Below, in pieces: positions 55,375 to 64,000 of a stretch of 64,000 nt of DNA. The position numbers and the translations under genes were made by a program. Below the pieces are notes generated by a model. It was not told the origin of the DNA. It saw only the letters and a program-made list of their open reading frames with translations, and did no database searches. Origin of the DNA: Candidatus Trichofilum aggregatum (GTDB lineage: Bacteria > Chloroflexota > Anaerolineae > Promineifilales > Promineifilaceae); NCBI GenBank assembly GCA_016716885.1, contig JADJUV010000017.1:22219-86218 (forward strand), read 5' to 3'. Numbering within the stretch: position 1 is the stretch's first letter; every line of letters begins with the position of its first letter.

Positions 55375-55404
55375 AAGTTAATCACTTTGATAGCCACAAG
55401 GGTA

Positions 55405-56929
55405 TTAATAAGCCCCCCGGCCCTTCAAAACGGCCAGCGGTGTTTGAATGAGAATACGCAAATCCAACCACAGCGTCCAGTTGCGTACATAGTACATATC
55501 CAGATTGACGCGGGCTTCATAGTTGAGGTCAGAGCGGCCGCTGACTTGCCATAAACCAGTGATACCAGGTCGTACCGTCAGTAGATTAATATTCCACTGG
55601 CTGTATTTCTCCAATTCGGCCGGGGCAATCATGCGAGGTCCTACCAAAGACATGTCCCGCTTGAGAACATTAAACAACTGGGGCAATTCGTCCAGACTGG
55701 TCTTGCGCAAAAACTGACCAATTTTGGTGATACGCGGATCGTCCTTCAATTTATGGTTGAGAGCCAATTCAGCTTTCAGGTGAGGGTTTTTTTCCAGAAT
55801 TTCGTCGCCATTGACATACATGGTGCGAAATTTAAAGGCATTGAACTGCCGCCCATTGACTCCCATGACGCGGCGATGATGAATAGCTTCGCCAGGAGAA
55901 TCCCATTTAATAAGCAGAGAGATAAGACCCATGAGCGGCAAAATGACCAATAATCCGGGGATGGTAATGGTGTAATCAAGAATGAGCTTAAGAAACTCAT
56001 CCATACCCGTCAGGCGAACCTTGTTCACCATAATGAGGGCACAGAAGCAACTTCCTTTACCTCTAATCCAGTGGTGATGAGTTCGTACAAACCAGAGGAT
56101 AGACGTACCCGAACTTTGTCGGAAACACCAAACCCCTTGAAGATAGTCAGACGATGATCCCGGCTGATAGCACTGGTAGCAATGATGATTTCTTCGATGC
56201 CAAATTCTGCCACAATATCTTCCAATTCGTTCAGCCCACCCACAACCGGCAAATCATAATTGGATTCATAATCAGCGGATTCATCCTCAATGAAACCGAG
56301 TAGGTGCAACCCTGAATATTCCCAGTCGGAGAGTTGGGCGGCCAGGAGAATGCTTCTTCATTGGTACCAATAATGAGGGCGGAAGCCAGAAAATAACCGC
56401 GAGTACGCAGGTGGCCGATAATACGCCGAATGGTAAAACGACCAATCATGGTCAAACAAAAGGCGAAGAGCCAGGCTAAGAGAACCCAACCACGAGCCAG
56501 GATCAAGTCAGGTTGAAGAAAACCGGAGACAATAATGAAGAGGAAACCGGTGGTACAAGCCCGAAAGATAAGAGAATATTCTTTGGTACCGGAGACCAGA
56601 TTTTGGCGATTGTATAACCCGGATAAAGCGAAGATGGTCACCCAGATGGGTATAAGGATAGCCACGACGCTCATGTAGAAAAAAAGAGATGAGTCAACAT
56701 CTATGGCGAAGATGCCGAGTGCTGATTCGAATCGAATGAGATAAGAAATGGCAAAGGCCAAACTGATCATGACGACATCGGTCACAACCAACCCCAGGGT
56801 CAGGACAGACCATTCGCGACGAGAGCGACGGGCCATGGGGTAATCCCTGACTTTAAATGGTTTGCCTAGTAAGGCATCCATGCCCGCTAACGATTCCATG
56901 TATACTTCCTCCAATGGCTGAGCGGTCAA
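55405..56929 (-). pseudogene. Polyprenyl-phosphate sugar-1-phosphate transferase (WbaP-like), two frameshifts
   Basis: Three frames form one protein of about 505 residues. The N-terminal part has four or five membrane helices (about 56855-56430). The central CoA-binding-like domain includes GTNEEAF, LPVVGGLNELEDIV and EEIIIATSAIS. The C-terminal transferase domain has FKFRTMYVNGDE, DELPQLFNVLKRDMSLVGPR and GITGLWQVSGRSDL, as in priming glycosyltransferases. It adds the first sugar-phosphate to the lipid carrier. Shifts are near 56340 and 56040. It opens the synthetic part of the exopolysaccharide locus on this strand. Confidence 0.8.
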
Positions 56930-57811
56930 TAATTAGGAATAAATGGTGAGGTCACTGAAAAAAGAAGATTTTTTGCTGGCAAGGTGCAAAGATTTTCTTG
57001 GCACTTCTTCCGTTTTGGCGCACCGGGCGTCTTAGCGGTTACTTTTTTCAGTAGGCTCAATCGTAACTGTTGCGTTCAAGAAAAAGGTTAGGGTTTATAG
57101 ATGCGGCTTTGGCGGTTCAGCATTAGTCCGCTAAAGTGGTCACTACGAACCAACCCCTCTGATTATCTGACCAATCATAGGACAACATGACGAAAGTAGG
57201 ACTTATGGCTTTATGACAGGTCCCTCGATTCGTTTGTCGTCACTAACCCTACCCCTAACCGTGCCCGTGGGGCTTCCTGAATTAGCGTACTATAGACCTT
57301 CGGATAATGATTTTGGGGTAGGGCCGACCTTGTGTGTACCCACCTGAGGGGAACCACAAGGGTTGTCCCTCCAGTACACTCACCCCGCCAAATCCCAAAG
57401 ACCCGCTATAGTTTGTCCCTCTAGTAAAAGAACCTGCCCAAGGTTTTGCCGAAGGCGCTAGCCAGTGGAATAAACCTTGGGCAAGTTTGGTAGTTACAAT
57501 AAATGAGGTTAATTGAATGAGCCGGAGCATTATGATTCACTACTCTGGATATTGAAGTAGTTGACCGGCATTGTTGTGGCTACGTCCAGAGAAATGATGC
57601 ACTCTTTTGGGTCTGACCTTTGTCTTTACAAGACAGTAAACGGAGACACTTTCAGAGTTGTTGATGCTTATGGTTTTAACATAATAGTCTTACGGGCCTA
57701 CTTACGTGGCCTGGTAGTAGGTTGTAGTGGAGATGGAGAACCTCAATTAGGCGTGAGGTTGGCCGTAAGGTGGGATGGGGGGAAGTGGGTTTGGGTAAAG
57801 GGGTTTTGTGT
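56930..57811. other. Large intergenic region
   Basis: No credible gene was found in these 880 bases. There are weak ORFs only. It has a hairpin TGCCCAAGGTTT/AAACCTTGGGCA (57435-57446/57472-57483), direct repeats of GTTTGTCCCTC and GTTGTCCCTC (near 57360 and 57412), and fragments related to the 31.7-kb repeats (57105-57155). Confidence 0.6.
57435..57483. repeat. Hairpin in the 57-kb gap
   Basis: Perfect 12-bp arms (57435-57446/57472-57483) with a 25-base loop containing a smaller GCCGAAGGC pairing. Not followed by T-tract. Confidence 0.6.
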
Positions 57812-59026
57812 TTAAGGGTTTGCCTGAACAGAGCGGTAAATGGTTTCTAGCTGGGCAGTGATGACGTCCCAGTTGTGGTAATGGTGGACATATTGATGTC
57901 CGGCCTGGCCCAGTTGGGTGCGTTGTGTGGGATGGTTGAGTAAGGAGAGGATCGCGGCCGCGAACTCACCCGCCTCTTCCGCTAACAATAACTCCTGCCC
58001 AGGGGTAACCTGTAAGGCCGAAGCCGCCTTGGGGGAAGCCACCACCGGTGTACCGCAGGCCATCGCCTCTAGCACCTTGTTCTGAATGCCCGCCCCATAA
58101 GTAATGGGAGCCACCGCCAACGTCGCCTGACGCAAGTAAGGACGTAAATCAGGCACAAAACCGGTAACCGTGATTTGCGGGTTCTGCGCCAATGCCTGCA
58201 CATCCGGGGTGGGGTCCTTGCCTACAATAACCAGCCGGGCCTCAGGTCGTTTGGCCCAAACCACGGGCATGATGTTTCGCGCCAGGTGAGACACCATCGC
58301 TGCATTGGCGTCATAGCTCATTTTGCCACTGACTACAATCGTGGCTGGCTCCCGTTCTACCGCCGGATCAGGCTGGAAGTAGCCGAGATCAACCCCATTG
58401 GGCAAAACGGTGACGGCTGGCTCTGCCTGCGGATTCAACGCCAGAAAGGCTTGTTTGTCATGCTGGGAAGTAACGAGCACCTTACGGAATAAACTGGCTA
58501 GTTGCCCCTCGTAACGGGCTGTACGGCTTAGTTCTAAGCGGGTGATGAGGCGGCGAAAGGGGCTTTCGCTCACCTCAGCGGCCTGGCGGAACAGGTAGCT
58601 GATGCAATCTACACTGTCCCACACGACGGGAACCTGGGGGAATGCGTGTCGGAGCGCGGCCGCGTACTTGACCCCCCGCAAATGTTCCACATGCACCACA
58701 TCAAAGGGAGATTGCCCTTTGCCCGGCTGTAACACCTTGAGTAACTGTTGATAAAGAGCCGGTTGCCAACAGTAAGCCGCCTGGAGAGGCTTGTTTGTGG
58801 GCAAAGCCAGAGCACTGTTCATTAGTGAACGCCAGCGGGGCAGGGGTAACGCCTGCACCTCATGGCAAAAGGTTTTCAGGTGGTCTATATCGGCCTGATC
58901 CTGTTCGTTTGTCCACAAGGTTAGTAAGGTAATCTGATTACCCCGCTCGGCCAGATAACGCAGCAAATTATAGGGACGAACCCGAATCAGGTTAGGGACG
59001 TAAGGAATGAGGGCCAGGATATTCAT
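57812..59026 (-). CDS. Glycosyltransferase, GT4 family
   Basis: The 404-residue protein begins MNILALIPYVPNLIRVRPYN. It has an N-terminal GT-B domain, and a C-terminal Rossmann domain with VVSGKMSYDANAAMV, RLVIVGKDP and the acidic end motif GAGIQNKVLEAMACGTPVV (E7E-type). It resembles TIGR03087-type sugar transferases. It uses a nucleotide-sugar donor to elongate polysaccharide on the cytoplasmic side. It is downstream of the sialidase-like gene in the same direction with 29 bases between. Confidence 0.85.
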   Translation of the reverse strand: MNILALIPYVPNLIRVRPYNLLRYLAERGNQITLLTLWTNEQDQADIDHLKTFCHEVQALPLPRWRSLMNSALALPTNKPLQAAYCWQPALYQQLLKVLQPGKGQSPFDVVHVEHLRGVKYAAALRHAFPQVPVVWDSVDCISYLFRQAAEVSESPFRRLITRLELSRTARYEGQLASLFRKVLVTSQHDKQAFLALNPQAEPAVTVLPNGVDLGYFQPDPAVEREPATIVVSGKMSYDANAAMVSHLARNIMPVVWAKRPEARLVIVGKDPTPDVQALAQNPQITVTGFVPDLRPYLRQATLAVAPITYGAGIQNKVLEAMACGTPVVASPKAASALQVTPGQELLLAEEAGEFAAAILSLLNHPTQRTQLGQAGHQYVHHYHNWDVITAQLETIYRSVQANP

Positions 59027-59055
59027 GGGGGATGAGAGGGTGCAAACAACCGGAT

Positions 59056-60543
59056 TTAGTGACGCAGACGGCGGGCCATGGTGGTCGCCAAACCTATAAA
59101 AAGCAGAGCGGGAATAAGGCTTTGCAAAATCAAGAATACCTCATCATTTTCTGTGGTGATGTCGCCATAAAAACCGAGGGCTTCTGACTGGATGGCCTCG
59201 TTAGAAAGTGGTTCGGTGGTCGGCAGGGTGATGACGGGCGCACCGGTGGGGGTGGGCATGGGGGTAAGGGTGGGCAAAGGAGCGGGAGCTGTACCCGGTG
59301 CATCCAATGTCCGTTGGGCGTACCAAATTTGGGAAGCATAACCCCCTGACCAGATGTAGGCTTCGGGGCGGATGAACCAGGTGACGTGCAGTTGATTGCC
59401 ATTGGCAATCGCGATTTCCGGCCACTCTGGCACATCCCCATAAAATGAAGCGATCACATCCGTGTTAGACCAGTTTTGGCCGTCCCAAACGAGGTGTAAG
59501 AGGTCTAAATTGCGTTGCTCCCGTGAAGTACGCCCAACCAGGACAAGGTGTAAATGGCCCAGGCTGTCCCTTTCCATCACATAATGATCGAGCCGGGCGG
59601 GATGGATATCCCAGCCGCCGTAGGTGTTGGGGATGAGGGTAGAAGCTGACCAGGTGCGGCCGCGGTCCGACGACACACGGTAATAAATAAGATCAGTAGC
59701 CGGGTCCAACCAGACGGCTACCAGATTGCCCTGTCCATCCAGGCCTAAACCGGGTTGGCGGGCGCGTTCGTTTTGAGGCGACAGTTGGGTTGGCAGGCTC
59801 CATGTCTGGCCGCGATCCGTCGAAAGGGCAAACTGAACGGTCGTGGGGTCTACCAATTGGCCGTAAGAGCCACCGATACCCGCTTCCCAAATGAGGGCTA
59901 GATTATCCGCCTCGTCAATCACCAGGCGTGGTTTGGCTGAACCGATGGGTAGGGTGGAAACATCATGGGAAGGGGACCAACTCAGGCCGTTATCATCTGA
60001 ACGGGTGTAATAAACGTGATAACAGATGGGGCATTGGTCGGTCACGACGTTGTCGGTGTAAACCAGATGGAGCCGGTTTTGACTGTCTTGAGCCACAACG
60101 GAAAAATAGCCCTGGTTGATGGGTTTGTTGTACCAGTTGCTGGCCTGGCTGGCTTGCAAGGCGTTGACCTGGGCATAAAACACAGTGGTATCACGGAAGG
60201 TCAGGTGTAGGGTATTGTTGGCATCCGCGATGAGGTAGGGGCGGGTCGCTTCACTGCCACCCACCTGCGGCCGCGCCCCAATATCGTTGGCCGGACTCCA
60301 TTTCACCCCATCCAGGCTTGAGGTGTACATCACAATATCGTAGCCGTTGTAATTTTCACTATCACCAATGGCACTGGCATACACCAGGTGCACGCGGCCG
60401 CTGACATCGGTGGCAATATCGGGGAACCAGCCATCACCCAGGCGTAGCGGCCGCGACCAGCCATTCGTCTGGCCATACCCCACGGGGCTAACCAGCCATA
60501 ACAGCCAACAAAGAAGCGCGAGAGGAAACAGGAGTCGTTTCAT
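59056..60543 (-). CDS. Secreted sialidase-like (BNR) protein with C-terminal anchor
   Basis: The 495-residue protein has a signal peptide (MKRLLFPLALLCWLLWL) and a beta-propeller with Asp-boxes such as SDDNGLSWSPSHD, STDRGQTWS and SSDRGRTWS. A Pro/Thr-rich linker (TPMPTPTGAP) follows, then a C-terminal membrane helix (LIPALLFIGLATTMARRLRH). Exo-sialidase activity is not certain; catalytic Arg triad was not checked. It may face the outside and bind or cleave polysaccharide. Close to the GT4 gene, so it may be in the same operon. Confidence 0.75.
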   Translation of the reverse strand: MKRLLFPLALLCWLLWLVSPVGYGQTNGWSRPLRLGDGWFPDIATDVSGRVHLVYASAIGDSENYNGYDIVMYTSSLDGVKWSPANDIGARPQVGGSEATRPYLIADANNTLHLTFRDTTVFYAQVNALQASQASNWYNKPINQGYFSVVAQDSQNRLHLVYTDNVVTDQCPICYHVYYTRSDDNGLSWSPSHDVSTLPIGSAKPRLVIDEADNLALIWEAGIGGSYGQLVDPTTVQFALSTDRGQTWSLPTQLSPQNERARQPGLGLDGQGNLVAVWLDPATDLIYYRVSSDRGRTWSASTLIPNTYGGWDIHPARLDHYVMERDSLGHLHLVLVGRTSREQRNLDLLHLVWDGQNWSNTDVIASFYGDVPEWPEIAIANGNQLHVTWFIRPEAYIWSGGYASQIWYAQRTLDAPGTAPAPLPTLTPMPTPTGAPVITLPTTEPLSNEAIQSEALGFYGDITTENDEVFLILQSLIPALLFIGLATTMARRLRH

Positions 60544-60589
60544 AGTTGGGGGATAGGAACTCGTAGGAACGCTGGGAACTTGTGGGAAC

Positions 60590-60623
60590 TGAAACCTGAA
60601 ACCTGAAACCTGAAACTTGAAAC

Positions 60624-60625
<2 letters not shown>
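60590..60625. repeat. Heptamer tandem array (CTGAAAC)
   Basis: Four or five copies of CTGAAAC lie upstream of the sialidase-like gene and overlap the end of the membrane gene at 60624. Confidence 0.8.
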
Positions 60626-62309
<1,684 letters not shown>

Positions 62310-62330
62310 AGCGTGTTGCGTGTTGCGTAT
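62310..62330. repeat. Short heptamer repeat (GTGTTGC)
   Basis: Two copies plus part of GTGTTGC directly upstream of the membrane gene, the same unit as the 37.98-kb array. Confidence 0.65.
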
Positions 62331-62389
62331 TTGTAGGACGATTTTGTAAATCGTCCACTGGGCGGCGATTTACCCATTACCAAATCACC

Positions 62390-63919
62390 CTACAAAGGAT
62401 CAGTTAATTGACCGACTTTTGGTATCATGGCGGTTTTGGTCCGATTGAAAAAGGGCCAGACCAGGAGCACCAGGGAGAGCAAAATAACCGGTAGCAGGCT
62501 CAGTAACCCTTTGAAGCCGATGATTGTACCCAGGTTGCGGGCGATGTTACCCGCCTGCCAATGCACCAGCAGGTAATCCGTCCAGGGGTTGGCGATGGTG
62601 TCGGGGGGGAAGGCTTGCCCGGCTAAACTCATGCCCCAGGTTGCCAGGAAAGACCAGACGAGCAACAGGGCGAATCCCCATTTCAGCCAGCGGGTTTGGG
62701 GGGATGTGGGTTGGGTCAGCGGCCGCAACACCACCATCACCGGCAGCAGTAAAAACGGCAACATGGGCAACAGATAACGTGGCCCGACCGAAAATCCACC
62801 CCACCACATCACCGAGGCACTATTAAACAGGAACATGAAGCTGATGCAGGCCAGCGTCACCAGCCATTCCACCCGATATTGGCGAGAACGCCACCACTGC
62901 ACCAGCCCCGGCAAGGCCAACAACAACCAGGGGGATAACCAAAACAGCCCCCGGAACAGGCCAAAGGTGATCCCCCACACGGCATCGGGGCGGGGCAGGC
63001 CCAGGCTCATAAAGCCGGTGCTGTGGGAATCCACCCACAGTTCTGAGTAGCTGTACCCCAGTTCCAGGTAGCCACCGAAGATGGTTTTGTTGTAGAGCAT
63101 CCACGCGGCCGCGATCACCGCCGCTGGCCCAATCACCCAGCCAATTCTGCGCCATTCCCCTTGCTGAACCAGCCCGTACAGGGTGTACAGGAACAACACC
63201 CCCACCAGCAAAAAGGTCGGGTACTCCGTCACCACGCTGTAAGCCAGGAACACCCCAATCGCCATCAACCGACCCGGTGACAGCGGTTTGGCGGCCATAA
63301 AGACCAGATAAAACGCGCCAAACAGGAGAAAGGCACTCAGTTGGTGGCCGTAAAAGGTGTTGGCGTAGGCAAAGGCCGGGGTCAGCAGGCCATAGGCCAG
63401 GGCCAGCACCAGCCGCAACCCCAGATGGTCGCTGAACCGCCCCAACACCCGGAACAGCAACACCCCCAAAATCGCCGTCGGTACGGCCCCAAACAAGAAG
63501 GACAGGACGACCTGGGCGATGGCGAAACGTACTTTGTCGGTGTTGACGCCGGTGCCATCCGGGTTTAAGGTGGATTGAAAGGCGGAACTGTTGGCGAGCC
63601 GCTCGGTGAGAGGGGCCATGACCGGCAAATCCAGCACCTTGCCCAGGGCGGCATAGACGGGAATGCCCAGGAAAGCCACGCCGGGGGCTTTGTCGCTGTA
63701 ATAATGTTCGCCCACTTTGGCATAATCCACCGTGTTGGCGACGTATTTATCAATCTGGAAGGTGCCATCATCCACCACCGCCACCACCATATCCAGGCGC
63801 GAGTTCTGGTTGGGGTCGGCCCAGCGGGGGAAGAAGTAGCCAGTGCAGAGGAGCAAGACGAGAAAGATGACTAGCTCGATCTGGCGTTCGTGGGTGAGGG
63901 ATTGGCGTAGTTTGGTCAT
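62390..63919 (-). CDS. Polytopic membrane protein, glycosyltransferase-like
   Basis: The 509-residue protein begins MTKLRQSLTHERQIELVIFL and has about 12 hydrophobic helices and an extracytoplasmic loop with DKAPGVAFLGIPVYAALGK near residue 80. WWGGFSVGPRYLLPMLPFLL near residue 375 resembles the FGPRRFTSELVIFLIG of the protein at 4096-5710, so they are related paralogues. It is probably a polyprenyl-linked sugar transferase, but this is inferred. The remaining 81 bases to the window edge show no gene. Confidence 0.7.
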   Translation of the reverse strand: MTKLRQSLTHERQIELVIFLVLLLCTGYFFPRWADPNQNSRLDMVVAVVDDGTFQIDKYVANTVDYAKVGEHYYSDKAPGVAFLGIPVYAALGKVLDLPVMAPLTERLANSSAFQSTLNPDGTGVNTDKVRFAIAQVVLSFLFGAVPTAILGVLLFRVLGRFSDHLGLRLVLALAYGLLTPAFAYANTFYGHQLSAFLLFGAFYLVFMAAKPLSPGRLMAIGVFLAYSVVTEYPTFLLVGVLFLYTLYGLVQQGEWRRIGWVIGPAAVIAAAWMLYNKTIFGGYLELGYSYSELWVDSHSTGFMSLGLPRPDAVWGITFGLFRGLFWLSPWLLLALPGLVQWWRSRQYRVEWLVTLACISFMFLFNSASVMWWGGFSVGPRYLLPMLPFLLLPVMVVLRPLTQPTSPQTRWLKWGFALLLVWSFLATWGMSLAGQAFPPDTIANPWTDYLLVHWQAGNIARNLGTIIGFKGLLSLLPVILLSLVLLVWPFFNRTKTAMIPKVGQLTDPL

Positions 63920-64000
63920 ATAATTGAGTAAGGAAGGATCAAGGATGAACAGGGTTTAGCCTAGCGGGTTAAAGTTACAAGTTACCTTACTCAGATGGGG

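Noticed and set aside
57561..57815. Rightward 84-residue open frame
   Set aside because: No ribosome-binding site, no recognised family, low-complexity end, and set in a repeat-rich gap.

Overview
The window reads as a chromosome segment of a bacterium of moderate to fairly high GC content, most likely a member of the Chloroflexota (Anaerolineae/Caldilineae/Ardenticatenia type). This is an inference. It rests on a secreted Asp-box protein ending in YLPLVLRN, Thr-Pro 'PTxTP' linkers, a 1110-residue adenylate cyclase/AAA/TPR regulator, a TIGR03960-type B12/radical-SAM protein, DUF1028 joined to a peptidoglycan-binding tail, and a homoserine dehydrogenase without an ACT domain. There is no 16S rRNA, tRNA or dnaA here to settle the taxonomy.

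Layout. 1-2.2 kb: the truncated end of a YgfZ-like gene, a tiny self-contained transcription unit with a 17-codon ORF, a zinc-ribbon methyltransferase and a one-pass membrane protein. 2.2-2.5 kb: two perfect parS (ParB-binding) sites ahead of a NYN-LOTUS RNA-binding protein. 4-11 kb: membrane glycosyltransferase, membrane hypothetical, a DnaA-box cluster, alpha/beta hydrolase, PBP1A-type peptidoglycan synthase and an SDR. 11-20 kb: secreted Asp-box protein, acidic small protein, fused methyltransferase and a VWA/BatA-like protein. 20.6-30 kb: a signalling block with a damaged histidine kinase, a DCC/DUF393 redox protein whose second catalytic Cys codon is UGA, an AlbA_2 regulator, a giant cyclase/ATPase/TPR protein, BirA and a HAD phosphatase. 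30-42 kb: homoserine dehydrogenase, several small genes, an HNH endonuclease pair, radical SAM enzyme, YacP-like NYN protein, aminotransferase and SNase lipoprotein. 42-51 kb: uvrA, site-2 protease, dephospho-CoA kinase with a GNAT-like tail, and an ABC-F ATPase. 51-64 kb: an exopolysaccharide locus (co-polymerase/BY-kinase, heptose isomerase and kinase, epimerase, priming glycosyltransferase), a GT4 glycosyltransferase, a sialidase-like protein and two large membrane proteins.

Two features dominate at the sequence level. First, the octamer GCGGCCGC occurs about 100 times by hand count where one or two are expected, nearly always inside genes and in all frames, like the HIP1 palindrome of cyanobacteria. 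Second, the gaps are full of small repeats: heptamer tandem arrays in 5' leaders, hairpins, and several dispersed families with two or more copies.

At least eight genes carry frameshifts, an in-frame stop or an internal deletion, concentrated in the histidine kinase and the exopolysaccharide locus. This could be indel-prone sequencing or real decay, and it tempers every reading of a single anomalous codon. The candidate selenocysteine UGA at 21528-21530 stands out because it replaces exactly the redox cysteine of a CxxC motif and is followed by a hairpin with bacterial SECIS geometry.
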